Positions 11,734 to 21,019 of a stretch of 64,000 nucleotides of DNA are shown piece after piece. Location of the stretch: contig NZ_LZTB01000028.1 in NCBI RefSeq assembly GCF_001665685.1, positions 62,001 through 126,000 on the forward strand, written 5' to 3'. Origin of the DNA: Mycobacterium sp. 852013-50091_SCH5140682. Its GTDB lineage: Bacteria; Actinomycetota; Actinomycetes; Mycobacteriales; Mycobacteriaceae. The stretch's first letter is position 1. Each line of letters opens with the position of its first letter. The translations under genes were made by a program, and so were the position numbers. The notes under the pieces were generated by a model. The model was not told the origin of the DNA. It saw only the letters and a program-made list of their open reading frames with translations, and did no database searches.

Positions 11734-12930
11734 TCAGGCGGTTCGGACCACCTGGACGCAGGCGCGGGCGATGGCCAGTTCCTCATCCGTCGGGATCACC
11801 AGCACCGTAACCCGTGACGACTCGGCAGAGATGCACCGCGCCTCCCTCGACGGGGCCTCGTTGAGCGACGCGTCGAGTTCGATACCCAATGCGGCCAGCC
11901 CGCTCAGCGCATCCCGGCGCACCGCGGCATCGTTCTCGCCGACCCCCGCGGTGAAGCTGATGATGTCGGTGGTCCCGAGCACCGCGAGATACGCGCCGAC
12001 ATACTTGCGCAACCGGTGGATATAGACGTCGTACGCCAATTGAGCTGCTGCATCACCGTTTTCGATGAGCTGGTGCAGTTTGCGGAAGTCGTTCTCGCCG
12101 CCGAGGCCCAGCAACCCGGACCGGCGGTTGAGCATGGTGTCGATGTCCTCGATGGTCATGTCCGCTGTGCGGCAGAGGTATCCGACGATGCCGGGGTCGA
12201 TGTCGCCACTGCGGGTGCCCATCACGAGGCCCTCTAGGGGAGTGAGCCCCATCGAGGTGTCGACCGCGCGACCCTCGGCGACCGCCGACGCCGATGCGCC
12301 GTTACCGAGATGCAGCACAATCTGATTCACCGAATCGTAGGGCCGTCCGACGAAATCGGCGGCCTGTCGGCTCACGTACTCGTGCGAGGTGCCGTGGAAG
12401 CCGTAGCGCCGGATGTGCCATTTCTCCGCAACCTCGTGGTTGATGGCGTAGGTGGCCGCGGCGGCAGGCAGATCGTGGAAGAACGCGGTGTCGAACACCG
12501 CGATATGCGGGAGGCCGGGCAGGATGCGCCGGGACACCTCGATACCGACCATCGCGGGCGGATTGTGCAGCGGGGCAAGCGGAGCCAGCTCTTCGAGCTT
12601 GGACATCATCGCGTCGTCGATGACAGCGGGCCGGTAGAACGTCTTGCCGCCGTGCACCACACGGTGCCCGACCGCGACCAGGTCGAGGTCGTCGAGGTGC
12701 AGGCCCGCTTCCGCGGACAGTTCGAAGGCCAGCCGCAGCGCGGCGTCGTGATCGGCGACGCGGCCCTCCCGGCTCAGCGTGCGCTCGCCGACCTTCAAAG
12801 TCGCGGTCGACGAATCCTCGCCGATGCGCTCCACGATGCCGCTCGCCAGCTGCTGCCCCGAATCAGGCTGGATCAGCTGGTATTTCACCGACGACGAGCC
12901 GGAATTGATCACCAGCACGGTGTCGGTCAT
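11734..12930 (-). CDS. ackA: acetate kinase AckA
   Basis: 398 residues, the normal length. Interconverts acetyl phosphate plus ADP and acetate plus ATP in the cytoplasm. Signatures: [15 protein letters not shown] at the N-terminus, [18 protein letters not shown], the active-site segment [44 protein letters not shown] and [13 protein letters not shown]. It follows pta on the same strand after a 52-bp gap that contains a tandemly duplicated ribosome-binding module. With Pta it forms the reversible acetate pathway. M. tuberculosis counterpart: Rv0409. Confidence 0.98.
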   Translation of the reverse strand: MTDTVLVINSGSSSVKYQLIQPDSGQQLASGIVERIGEDSSTATLKVGERTLSREGRVADHDAALRLAFELSAEAGLHLDDLDLVAVGHRVVHGGKTFYRPAVIDDAMMSKLEELAPLAPLHNPPAMVGIEVSRRILPGLPHIAVFDTAFFHDLPAAAATYAINHEVAEKWHIRRYGFHGTSHEYVSRQAADFVGRPYDSVNQIVLHLGNGASASAVAEGRAVDTSMGLTPLEGLVMGTRSGDIDPGIVGYLCRTADMTIEDIDTMLNRRSGLLGLGGENDFRKLHQLIENGDAAAQLAYDVYIHRLRKYVGAYLAVLGTTDIISFTAGVGENDAAVRRDALSGLAALGIELDASLNEAPSREARCISAESSRVTVLVIPTDEELAIARACVQVVRTA

Positions 12931-12982
12931 CTATTTGCTCCTCGCGTGCGCGTCATCAATTGCTCCTCGCGTGCGCGTCATC
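12931..12982 (-). repeat. tandem duplication carrying the ackA ribosome-binding site
   Basis: On the minus strand, between the pta stop and the ackA ATG, the unit ATGACGCGCACGCGAGGAGC occurs twice, 26 bp apart (12932-12981 region). Each unit contains AGGAG; the second lies about 8 nt before the ackA ATG and is the obvious Shine-Dalgarno. Read from the first unit's ATG, the duplication encodes a 16-residue peptide whose TAG stop abuts the ackA start codon, an arrangement compatible with translational coupling. Confidence 0.7.
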
Positions 12983-15094
12983 TCAGTTCCCCTGCGCCTG
13001 GATCGCGGTGATCGCGACCGTGTTGACGATGTCCTCGACCAACGCACCCCGCGACAAATCGTTGACGGGCTTGTTGAGGCCCTGCAGCACCGGGCCGATC
13101 GCGATGGCACCCGCGGACCGCTGCACGGCCTTGTAGGTGTTGTTGCCCGTGTTGAGATCCGGGAAGATCAGCACCGTGGCCCGGCCTGCCACCGGGGAAT
13201 CCGGCATCTTGGTGACCGCGACCGATGGCTCCACCGCCGCATCGTATTGAATCGGACCCTCGACCAGCAGATCCGGTTCGCGCTGGCGCACCAATTCCGT
13301 TGCTGCCCTGACCTTGTCGACATCGGCGCCGGTACCCGACGTGCCCGTCGAGTAGGACAGCATGGCCACCCGCGGCTCGATGCCGAACTGTGCGGCGGTG
13401 CGCGCCGACGAGATGGCGATGTCGGCCAACTGCTCTGAAGTGGGGTCCGGCACGATCGCGCAGTCGCCGTAGGCCAACACCTTGTCGGCCAGGCACATCA
13501 GGAAGATGCTGGACACCGTCGAGATGCCGGGCGCGGTGCGGATGATCTCGAAAGCAGGCCGCACAGTGTGCGCGGTGGTGTGGGCCGCCCCGGACACCAT
13601 GCCGTCCACCATGTTGTTGTGCACCAGCATGGTGCCGAAATAGGACACGTCATGAATGGTCTCGCGAGCCTGCTCGACCGTGATGCCCTTCTTGCGGCGC
13701 AGTTCGGCGTACTGCTCGGCAAACTGGTCGCACAGCTCGCTCGTCCGCGGATCGAGGACCACGGCCGCATCGATGTTCACGCCGAGTTCGGCTGCCCGGG
13801 AACGAACCTGGCTTTCCTCGCCGAGGATGGTCAGATCGGCCACACTGCGCCGCAGCAGCCGGCCCGCGGCCTTGAGGATGCGATCGTCGGTGCCCTCGGG
13901 CAGCACGATGCGCTTACGGTCGGAGCGGGCCCGGTCGAGCAGCTGATAGGTGAACATCTGCGGCGTGGTCACGGCCGGGATCGGGATGCTCAGTTGCGCC
14001 AGGAGATCGTTGACGTCGACGTGCTTGTCCATCAGCGCCAGCGCGGTGTCGATCTTGCGCTGCGACTTGGCGGTCACCCGGCCGCGGGCGCCGGCGACAC
14101 GGCTCGCGGTCTCGAACGTGCCGTACTTGGTGGCGACAATCGGCAACCGCAACCCCAGCCCCTCGACCAACGCCGCGATCGAAGGGTGCAGATCGAGCCC
14201 GCCGTTGAGGATGATGCACGACAGCGACGGGAAGCCTTCTGCCGCATGGGCACTCACCACCGCAAGTACCACGTCGGACCGGTCACCCGGCGTCACCACC
14301 GCGACGCCCTCGGTCAGTCGCTCCAACACGTGCTCGGCGGTCATCCCGGCCACGAGCACACCCATCGCCTCGCGGGACAGCAGCGCCGGGTCCCCCGCGA
14401 TCACCGTGCCGTCGACGGCCACCTGCAGTTCGGCCACCGACGGAGCGATCAGCAGCGGCTCCTCGGGCAGTACGTAGGCCGGCGGGCCGAGCGGTTTGAG
14501 GGCATCGGCCACCGCCGTCAACTGCGCGGGATCGCACCGGTTGGCGACGACCGCAGCGGCGTACGCATGTTGGTGGTTCAGCTCGGCCAGGCACACCTCG
14601 ACGACGTGGGCGACCTCCTCAGGCGTGCGGTCAGCGGCCTTGACGGCGAGCACCACGGGAGCACCCAGGTTCACCGCGATGCGCGCGTTCATGCTGAGCT
14701 CACTGGGGGCTGCGACGTCGGTGTAGTCGCTGCCGACGATCAGTACCGCGTCGCACCGGTCGGCGACGCGGTGGAACCGGTCGACGATCTCGGCGATCGC
14801 GGCGTCGGGATCCTCGTGCACCTGTTGGTAGCCGACGCCGACGCAATCCTCGTACGGCAGACCGGCCGTGGCACCGGCCAACAGCAGTTCGAGGATGTAG
14901 TCGCGCTCCGCTGAGCCGTTTCCCGGGTCGCTTCGTTCCTGCCCCCCGGACAGGCGCGTGATGGGCCGGAACACCCCGACCCGGGGCACTGTGGCCGCAA
15001 GCCGGTGCAGAATCCCCAGCGCAATGGTCGACTTACCGGTATCCCCCTCGGGAGAAGCTACATAGATCGCGGTCGCGATGTTCCCATCCGGCAC
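12983..15094 (-). CDS. pta: phosphate acetyltransferase Pta (long form)
   Basis: 703 residues from a GTG start. Transfers the acetyl group between CoA and phosphate. Three domains are visible: an N-terminal P-loop NTPase-like domain (YVASPEGDTGKSTIALGI at about 10-27), a middle DRTGG domain, and the C-terminal catalytic PTA_PTB domain starting near residue 380 (RKRIVLPEGTDDRILKAA) with VSGAAHTTAHTVRPAF and LSYSTGTSGTGADVDKV. This is the long enterobacterial-type architecture. ackA follows. In M. tuberculosis (Rv0408) pta directly follows fgd1; here a transaminase/permease module is interposed upstream. Confidence 0.97.
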   Translation of the reverse strand: MPDGNIATAIYVASPEGDTGKSTIALGILHRLAATVPRVGVFRPITRLSGGQERSDPGNGSAERDYILELLLAGATAGLPYEDCVGVGYQQVHEDPDAAIAEIVDRFHRVADRCDAVLIVGSDYTDVAAPSELSMNARIAVNLGAPVVLAVKAADRTPEEVAHVVEVCLAELNHQHAYAAAVVANRCDPAQLTAVADALKPLGPPAYVLPEEPLLIAPSVAELQVAVDGTVIAGDPALLSREAMGVLVAGMTAEHVLERLTEGVAVVTPGDRSDVVLAVVSAHAAEGFPSLSCIILNGGLDLHPSIAALVEGLGLRLPIVATKYGTFETASRVAGARGRVTAKSQRKIDTALALMDKHVDVNDLLAQLSIPIPAVTTPQMFTYQLLDRARSDRKRIVLPEGTDDRILKAAGRLLRRSVADLTILGEESQVRSRAAELGVNIDAAVVLDPRTSELCDQFAEQYAELRRKKGITVEQARETIHDVSYFGTMLVHNNMVDGMVSGAAHTTAHTVRPAFEIIRTAPGISTVSSIFLMCLADKVLAYGDCAIVPDPTSEQLADIAISSARTAAQFGIEPRVAMLSYSTGTSGTGADVDKVRAATELVRQREPDLLVEGPIQYDAAVEPSVAVTKMPDSPVAGRATVLIFPDLNTGNNTYKAVQRSAGAIAIGPVLQGLNKPVNDLSRGALVEDIVNTVAITAIQAQGN

Positions 15095-15113
15095 CGCTCC
15101 AGCATTCCCTAGA

Positions 15114-16388
15114 TCACGACAGTTCCGCCAGCGCGCCCGCGAACTCCGTGCAGAACCAGTCCACGTCGGACATCGTGAACACCAGCGGCGGGCGCACCTT
15201 GAGCACGTTGCCGTCGCTGCCGCACACCGAGATCAGCACACGACGATCCCGCATCGCGTTGACGAGGTCGTGCGCGCCGGTGCGGTCCGGGGCACCGTCT
15301 GAACCTTCTGCGCTGCTGGCAACCACCTCGACGCCCACGTAGAGCCCGCAGCCGCGCACCTCCCCGATGCGCGGATGGTCAGCGCCGATGCGGGCGATCT
15401 CGTCGCGCAGCGCGGTGCCGACCCGGGCCGCGTTGTCGATCAGATTCTCGTCCTCGATCACATCGAGCACGGCGGCCGCGGCGGCCATGGACACCGGGTT
15501 CCCGCCGAACGTGTTGAAGTACGGCACGCCCCGGGCAAAGGTCTCCAACACGTGGCTGCGCGCCGCCATCGCCGCGACCGGCAGGCCGTTGGCCATCGGT
15601 TTGCCCATCGTGACCAGATCAGGCACCACGCCGTGGCGGGCGAAGCCCCACATGGCCTCACCGGTGCGGCCGAACCCGGGCTGCACCTCGTCGGCGATGA
15701 ACACCCCGCCTGCCGCGCGCACCGCATCCACCGCCGGAGCCAGCACCGTGGGATCCGGGAAGATGCCGTCTGAGGCGAAGATGGTGTCGACGATCAGGCA
15801 GCTCACGCCATGGCCCGAGTCCTGCAGATCCTTGATCGCCGCCGCGACGTCGAGGGTCTGGGCCGATACCGTCCGCACATGCGGCCCGACGACGGTGGCT
15901 CCGCCCAGCGACGGTGAAATCGCCGTCACGGCTTCGGTATTGCCGTGATAGGCATCGCTGGTCACGATGACTCCACGGGCCCCGGTGTGCATCTGGGCCA
16001 CCCGCAGGGCCAGGTCGTTGGCCTCGGAGCCGGTGCACGCGTACATCACCTGGTCCACGTCGGCAGGCATGGTGGCGAGCAGGCGGCGCGAGTAGTCGAC
16101 GATGCCTTCGTGCAGATAGCGGGTGTGGGTGTTCAACGTCTGCATCTGGCGGGTCACCGCATCGACGACGTGTGGGTGGCAATGCCCGACACTCACGACG
16201 TTGTTGTAGGCATCCAGATATCGGGCCCCGTCGGCGTCGAACAGGTGACTACGCTGGCCACGAACCAGATGTACCGGCCGTTCATAGAACAGCCGGTACG
16301 CCGGTCCAAGCATCCGGGTGCGGTCCGCAATCAGGGATTCCGTCTCCGGGTCGGTCGCCAGACCGCCGGAGTAGCTGTTGGAATCCAT
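15114..16388 (-). CDS. class III PLP-dependent aminotransferase (AGXT2/phospholyase-like)
   Basis: 424 residues. PLP-binding features: ACTGSEANDLALR near 117-129, DEVQPGFGRTG at 233-243 (Asp233 contacts the pyridine nitrogen) and Lys263 in TMGKPMANGLP as the Schiff-base lysine. The segments NVVSVGHCHPHVVDAV and LNTHTRYLHEGIVDYSRRL resemble the alanine-glyoxylate aminotransferase 2 and ethanolamine-phosphate phospholyase branch rather than 4-aminobutyrate transaminases. It precedes pta on the same strand by 19 bp and follows an APC permease gene, with a divergent GntR gene beyond. The substrate is probably the amine or amino acid imported by the permease; identity unknown. Confidence 0.85.
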   Translation of the reverse strand: MDSNSYSGGLATDPETESLIADRTRMLGPAYRLFYERPVHLVRGQRSHLFDADGARYLDAYNNVVSVGHCHPHVVDAVTRQMQTLNTHTRYLHEGIVDYSRRLLATMPADVDQVMYACTGSEANDLALRVAQMHTGARGVIVTSDAYHGNTEAVTAISPSLGGATVVGPHVRTVSAQTLDVAAAIKDLQDSGHGVSCLIVDTIFASDGIFPDPTVLAPAVDAVRAAGGVFIADEVQPGFGRTGEAMWGFARHGVVPDLVTMGKPMANGLPVAAMAARSHVLETFARGVPYFNTFGGNPVSMAAAAAVLDVIEDENLIDNAARVGTALRDEIARIGADHPRIGEVRGCGLYVGVEVVASSAEGSDGAPDRTGAHDLVNAMRDRRVLISVCGSDGNVLKVRPPLVFTMSDVDWFCTEFAGALAELS

Positions 16389-16411
16389 GATGTTGGAGAA
16401 GCCCTGCGCGT

Positions 16412-17965
16412 TCAGCGTTCGTGCGCCTCCTCGAGCACCGTCCGACCGAGATCGGAATACCGTTGCGGGTCCTGGTATTTCAAGAACAGGGCCAGCACCA
16501 CACCGCCGATACCAACGATGCCTACAACATACGGGATCGCAGCGAATATCCAGTCCGACGCGGCCGTACCCGCGGCGAACGACGCGTTCTTGGCCAGCAG
16601 GTAGATGACGTAGAGCATGCCGAGCCCGCCCAGCAGTGGGGCCAGCAAGGTGGTGAACCAGTTCGCGGTCTCCGGATGCTGCTTCTGCACGTGGAAGTAG
16701 GCGATGACCGAGAACGCCGCCAGTGCCTGCACGATCATGATCGCCGTGGTGCCGAGCAACGCCATCAGGCCGTACAACCCGGTGTACGGATCACGCCCCG
16801 TCACGTCGAAGAACAGCACAACGGCGGTGGCGAAACCGGTCTGGACGAATCCGGCGATGTGCGGGGATCCGTGTGCGGGGTGGGTCGCGCCGATGGTCTT
16901 GCGCATGCCCGGGACGACGTTCTCCCGCCCGAGCGCATAGAGGTAGCGGGCCGCGCAGTTGTGGAAAGCCATGCCGCATGCGAACGAACCGGTCATCAGC
17001 AGGATCTTGAACAGGTCGACCGCCCACTGGCCGAGATGCTGCTGCACCGGGTTGAAGAAGATGTTGCCCGCGGTGGCCGAATCCTGGGCCAGCGCAACAG
17101 CATTGTCCGGCCCGGTGCCGACGATCGCCAGCCACGACACCAGCACGTAGAACACCCCGATGCCGACCACCGAGCTGATCACCGCAATGGGGATGATCTT
17201 CTTGGGGTTTCGCGACTCTTCGCCGTACATCGCGCTGCTCTCGAAACCCACCCACGACCAGAACGCGAAGAACAGGCCGACGCCCGCGGAGCCCGCGACC
17301 GCGATCATGTGGCCGTCTGCACCGGCGACCGATCCCGACAGGCTGTGAAACCCGTTGAGCGGGTTGAGCGATCCCAACGACCACCCCTGCGGCCCGCCGC
17401 CGGTGAACACCACCGACAGTGCCATCAACGCCAACATCACGATCTCGGTGATCAGGAACACCCCGAGCACCTTGGCCGCCAGGTTGATATCGAAGTAGGT
17501 GAGCACGGCGTTGACCGCCAGCATCACGACCGCGAACACGATCCACGGCACGTCGATACCGAAGAAGGATCTGAACAGGTCGTTGCCGAAGAACGAGAAG
17601 ATGCCGATGAGCGACGCCTCGAACACCATGTACGCCAAGGCCGTCAAGAATCCCGCACCGAGGCCGACGATGCGCCCCAAGCCGTGTGAGATGTACCCGT
17701 AGAAGGCGCCGGTAGCAGTGATGTGCTTGCTCATCGCGGCGTAGCCGATGGCGAACAGCGTCAGCACGATGGTCGCGACGAAGTAGCCGGCCGGCGCGTA
17801 GGCACCATTGCCGAAACCGACCGAGATCGGCACATTGCCGACCATGGCGGTGATGGGGGCGGCGGTGGCCACTGCCATGAACAGCACGCCGACCAGTCCC
17901 ACGGCATTGGGTTTGAGGCGCTGGATATCAGCACCAACCGGTGCCGGATCGATGATCTCGCTCAT
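16412..17965 (-). CDS. APC family amino acid/amine permease
   Basis: 517 residues from the ATG at 17965 (MSEIIDPAPVGADIQRLKP); a longer reading adds 23 unlikely residues. About 12 membrane spans are visible. The first span begins VGLVGVLFMAVATAAPITAM with the unwound GN motif of the APC superfamily, and the segment FAFWSWVGFESSAMYGEESRNPKK is the conserved span 6 region of amino acid permeases. It lies 23 bp upstream of the aminotransferase gene on the same strand, so uptake and transamination are probably co-expressed under the divergent GntR regulator. Substrate unknown. Confidence 0.9.
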   Translation of the reverse strand: MSEIIDPAPVGADIQRLKPNAVGLVGVLFMAVATAAPITAMVGNVPISVGFGNGAYAPAGYFVATIVLTLFAIGYAAMSKHITATGAFYGYISHGLGRIVGLGAGFLTALAYMVFEASLIGIFSFFGNDLFRSFFGIDVPWIVFAVVMLAVNAVLTYFDINLAAKVLGVFLITEIVMLALMALSVVFTGGGPQGWSLGSLNPLNGFHSLSGSVAGADGHMIAVAGSAGVGLFFAFWSWVGFESSAMYGEESRNPKKIIPIAVISSVVGIGVFYVLVSWLAIVGTGPDNAVALAQDSATAGNIFFNPVQQHLGQWAVDLFKILLMTGSFACGMAFHNCAARYLYALGRENVVPGMRKTIGATHPAHGSPHIAGFVQTGFATAVVLFFDVTGRDPYTGLYGLMALLGTTAIMIVQALAAFSVIAYFHVQKQHPETANWFTTLLAPLLGGLGMLYVIYLLAKNASFAAGTAASDWIFAAIPYVVGIVGIGGVVLALFLKYQDPQRYSDLGRTVLEEAHER

Positions 17966-18189
17966 TATGGGGTCCCGCCATTTGGTCTGTTTTCCTTGAC
18001 ATCGCCGACAGCGCTGTGGTGCGACGCAGCACATTGTTATCGCGCGCCGATGGCCAGGTCAACTCGAAATTTGTTGTGCTGCAGCCCTTTTGTTTCAGCG
18101 ATGTTTCGAACCTGGGAATCGTGAAACGGGAAGGTAAACCCGCGTCATTTGGTCTGCTGCGGCGGCGCCGTTTGGTACACACTCGGGAC
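17966..18189. promoter_or_regulatory. divergent control region of permease and GntR genes
   Basis: This 224-bp region is noticeably lower in GC than its neighbours. The 11-mer CATTTGGTCTG occurs twice in direct orientation, at 17979-17989 close to the permease start and at 18146-18156 close to the GntR start. TGGTCT is a half-site of many HutC-type GntR operators (TGGTCT/AGACCA), so these are candidate binding sites for the divergent regulator. A related GTTTGGTAC occurs near 18170. Confidence 0.4.
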
Positions 18190-18951
18190 ATGTCTGCGAC
18201 ATCGGGTGGCCCTGTCGCCGAGGACGTCCGTCGGCGCATCCTGTCCATGCTGGCCGCCGGAACGCTGCGGCCCGGCTCCCGGCTGGGCACCGAACGCGAG
18301 ATGGCGGAAAACTTTGCGGTGTCGCGGTCCACACTGCGCAGCGCGTTGCTGCCGTTGAGCCAGGCGGGCGTATTGGAGCGACGCACCGGCCGCGCAGGCG
18401 GCACCTTCGTGCGGGCCGACGTGGTGCAGCGCAATGCCGGTGAACTCGTCGGGCTGCCCGCCCGGTTACGCAGCGGCGGTCACACCAGCGCCACCCGGGT
18501 ACTGGCGACCGACCGCAGGCCGGCCACGCCCGTCGAACGCCACGCCCTCGAAATCCCGGACGGCACAGAGATATTCACGATCAGGAGGCTGCGTTTCGCT
18601 GACGGTGTGCCGCTTTCGGTGGACTTCGCCTGCTTTGTCGCCGGGCACATGGAAGATCTGCTGGAACAACCGCTGGGCGGCTCACTCTACGAACTGCTGC
18701 GCGTGCGCTACGGGCTGACTCCGGCCACCACCACGGAAACCATCGAGGTGGTCACCGCCAGCCCGCGTGAAGCCGAATGGCTCGACATCGCCCACCGCAA
18801 GCCGCTGTTGGCGATCACCCGGGTCACCCGAGACAGCAGCGACCGCCCGTTCGAGTACGCCTACGACCTGTTCCGGGCCGACCGCGTGCGGCTCACCGCC
18901 ACGAGCCACGGCACGGTCGGGGCGGTGCGGCGCTCGGTGAGCACCGCCTGA
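18190..18951 (+). CDS. GntR family transcriptional regulator (HutC/UTRA type)
   Basis: 253 residues from the ATG at 18190 (MSATSGGPVAEDVRRRI); an upstream in-frame start would add 58 residues without family similarity. The N-terminal winged helix-turn-helix has GTLRPGSRLGTEREMAENFAVSRSTLRSAL and ERRTGRAGGTFV; the C-terminal ~150 residues form a UTRA ligand-binding domain (PDGTEIFTIRRLRFADGVPLSVD, then LYELLRVRYGLTPATTTETIEVV). It is divergent from the APC permease and aminotransferase genes and is probably their local regulator, binding a small-molecule substrate. Ends in a long palindromic region shared with fgd1. Confidence 0.9.
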   Translation: MSATSGGPVAEDVRRRILSMLAAGTLRPGSRLGTEREMAENFAVSRSTLRSALLPLSQAGVLERRTGRAGGTFVRADVVQRNAGELVGLPARLRSGGHTSATRVLATDRRPATPVERHALEIPDGTEIFTIRRLRFADGVPLSVDFACFVAGHMEDLLEQPLGGSLYELLRVRYGLTPATTTETIEVVTASPREAEWLDIAHRKPLLAITRVTRDSSDRPFEYAYDLFRADRVRLTATSHGTVGAVRRSVSTA

Positions 18952-18952
18952 G

Positions 18953-19059
18953 GCACCGCGAGCGTGCGCGAGGCCTCGCACCGCGAGCGTGCGGGTCTGC
19001 TGGTCGACACGCCGACACTTAGCGGCGTGGCGGGCGACAAACACGCACGCTCGCGGTGC
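18953..19059. terminator. palindromic intergenic element, probable bidirectional terminator
   Basis: GCACCGCGAGCGTGCG occurs twice directly (18953-18968 and 18978-18993) and once inverted as CGCACGCTCGCGGTGC (19044-19059), allowing a 16-bp perfect stem from either left copy. It sits between the convergent GntR gene (ends 18951) and fgd1 (ends 19069), so it can terminate both. No U-tract follows, as is common in mycobacteria. Termination is inferred. Confidence 0.6.
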
Positions 19060-19068
19060 AACGCAAGC

Positions 19069-20079
19069 TCAGCCCAGCTTGCGCAGCCGGGGTTCCAGAT
19101 CGGTCTTGAACAGCTCGAGGAAGCGGCGCTGATCCGGCCGCGGGTCGTGGAACACCAGGTGATTCAGACCCCAGTCGACATAGTCCTTGACCTTTGCGAC
19201 GGCCTCGTCGGGATCGGACGCCACGATCCAGCGCTTGGCGACCTGCTCGATGGGCAATGCGTCGGCAGCCTTTTCCATCTCGATGGGATCGTCGATGGAG
19301 TGCTTCTGCTCGGCGGTCAGCGACAGCGGGGCCCAGAACCGGGTGTTCTCCAGCGCGAGCTTGGGGTCGGGATCGTAGGAGATCTTGATCTCGATCATCC
19401 GGTCGATGTCGTCGGCGTTGCGCCCGGCGGCCTGGGCGCCTTCCTTGACCGCGGGGATCAGCTTGTCCTTGTAGAGCTCTTCACCCTTGCCCGAGGTGCA
19501 GATGAACCCGTCACCCGCGCGGCCCGCGTACTTGGCCACCAGGGGACCACCGGCAGCGACGTAGACCGGGACACCGCCCTCGGGCACGTCGTAGATCGAC
19601 GCGCCCTTGAGCCGGTAGTACTCACCGTCGAAGTCGACGCGGTCGCCCACCCACAGCTCGCGCATGAGCTTGACCGATTCCCGCAGGCGCGCGAAGCGCT
19701 CCTTGAACTCCGGCCATTCCCCGGCGTAGCCGGTGGCGATCTCGTTGAGCGCCTCACCCGTGCCCACGCCCAGGAAGATGCGGTCCGGGTACAGACACGC
19801 CATCGTCGCGAACGCCTGCGCGATCACCGCGGGGTTGTAGCGGAACGTCGGGGTCAGCACCGACGTGCCCAGCACCAGCCGTTCGGTACGTTCGCCCACC
19901 GCCGTCATCCAGGCCAGCGAGAACGGCGCATGCCCGCCCTCATGTCGCCACGGCTGGAAATGATCACTGACCGTCGCACTGTCCATTCCCGACGCCTCGG
20001 CCAGCACCGCGAGCTCGACCAGTTCCCGGGGCGCGAATTGCTCCGCAGAAGCCTTATAACCAAGTTTGAGTTCAGCCAC
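19069..20079 (-). CDS. fgd1: F420-dependent glucose-6-phosphate dehydrogenase Fgd1
   Basis: 336 residues from GTG, the same length as the M. tuberculosis enzyme (Rv0407). Oxidises glucose 6-phosphate to 6-phosphogluconolactone while reducing coenzyme F420, the main source of F420H2 in mycobacteria and required for activation of nitroimidazole prodrugs. Luciferase-like TIM barrel. Catalytic and cofactor residues known from the M. tuberculosis structure are in place: Asp39 and His40 in VSDHFQPW, Trp44, and Glu109 in [10 protein letters not shown]. Divergent from the metallo-hydrolase gene with 34 bp between starts. Confidence 0.98.
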   Translation of the reverse strand: MAELKLGYKASAEQFAPRELVELAVLAEASGMDSATVSDHFQPWRHEGGHAPFSLAWMTAVGERTERLVLGTSVLTPTFRYNPAVIAQAFATMACLYPDRIFLGVGTGEALNEIATGYAGEWPEFKERFARLRESVKLMRELWVGDRVDFDGEYYRLKGASIYDVPEGGVPVYVAAGGPLVAKYAGRAGDGFICTSGKGEELYKDKLIPAVKEGAQAAGRNADDIDRMIEIKISYDPDPKLALENTRFWAPLSLTAEQKHSIDDPIEMEKAADALPIEQVAKRWIVASDPDEAVAKVKDYVDWGLNHLVFHDPRPDQRRFLELFKTDLEPRLRKLG

Positions 20080-20101
20080 GCTTTGTTTCTACTCCAGTCC
20101 A

Positions 20102-20107
20102 TAGACT
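20102..20107 (+). promoter_or_regulatory. -10 element of a probable leaderless metallo-hydrolase transcript
   Basis: TAGACT matches TANNNT and lies exactly 6 nt before the ATG at 20114, with no Shine-Dalgarno in between, as expected for a leaderless mRNA. The whole divergent gap to fgd1 is only 34 bp, so the promoters of both genes must overlap. Confidence 0.5.
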
Positions 20108-20113
20108 CGCGGC

Positions 20114-20854
20114 ATGGCAGCAGCTCTGAGCGCTATCACCGAACACGTACATATCGCACAAACGGACCTGGTCAACTGGACTCTGGTGACCGATGGCGAC
20201 GGCGTGATGCTGATCGACGCCGGATACCCCGGCCAGCGCGACGCCGTGCTGGATTCGGTGCGGCAGCTCGGCTTCGGCGTCGACGACATTCGAGCCATCC
20301 TGCTGACCCACGCTCACGTCGACCACTTCGGGTCCGCCATCTGGTTCGCGAAAACCCATGGGACACCGGTGTTCTGCCACGCCGACGAGGTCGGCCACAC
20401 CAAACGGGAATATCTGGAGCAGGCCTCCCCGGCAGACGTCGTCAAACACATCTGGCAGCCGCGCTGGCTCAAATGGACCGCGACCCTCATCGCCAACGGC
20501 GGGCTGGACCACTCGGGCATACCGACCGCAGCGGCGTTGACGCCCGACGTGGCGTCCGGGCTGCCCGGCGCGCCGGTCGCGGTCCCCACGCCGGGGCACA
20601 CGGGCGGCCACTGCTCGTACCTCGTCGACGGGGTTCTCGTCGGCGGAGACGCCCTGGTGACCGGGCACCCGCTGATACCGCGGCCGGGGCCGCAGCTGCT
20701 GCCCGCCCTGTTCAACCACGACGAGGCGGGGTGCCTACGCAGTCTGGAAGCGCTGGGACGGCTCGACACCGATGTGCTGCTGCCAGGGCACGGCCCGGCC
20801 TGGCGCGGCCCCATCGCCGAGGCAGTGCAGGAGGCGATCGCCCGGCACCGCTAG
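20114..20854 (+). CDS. metallo-beta-lactamase fold hydrolase
   Basis: 246 residues. The metal-binding signature HxHxDH is present as THAHVDHFGSAIW (about residues 60-72), with PTPGHTGGHCSYL providing the next histidine, DALVTGHPL the bridging aspartate and LPGHGPAWRG the final histidine. Such proteins are zinc or iron hydrolases of the glyoxalase II/lactonase superfamily; the substrate is unknown. Orthologous in position and orientation to M. tuberculosis Rv0406c next to fgd1. No signal peptide, so cytoplasmic. Confidence 0.92.
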   Translation: MAAALSAITEHVHIAQTDLVNWTLVTDGDGVMLIDAGYPGQRDAVLDSVRQLGFGVDDIRAILLTHAHVDHFGSAIWFAKTHGTPVFCHADEVGHTKREYLEQASPADVVKHIWQPRWLKWTATLIANGGLDHSGIPTAAALTPDVASGLPGAPVAVPTPGHTGGHCSYLVDGVLVGGDALVTGHPLIPRPGPQLLPALFNHDEAGCLRSLEALGRLDTDVLLPGHGPAWRGPIAEAVQEAIARHR

Positions 20855-21019
20855 GTGTGTGAGGACAGAAGGTTCGTGACGGCTGCGCGCCGAGCTGGCA
20901 CTGTCCGCGAGTCGCCGATATTGCGCTCTGTAGTGCCACAAAATCATCTCTTGCACAACAGGTTTGGCGACCACGTTTGTCATCGGATGCTCCGTGGCAT
21001 GTGATGGGGCAAAGGAGGG

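Noticed and set aside
13568..14914. Plus-strand frame of about 448 codons opposite pta
   Set aside because: Antisense shadow, compositionally biased, no motif.
20855..21019. Hairpin TGGCACT/AGTGCCA around 20899-20938
   Set aside because: Seven-base arms with a loop of about 26 bases; too weak to call a terminator or RNA element.
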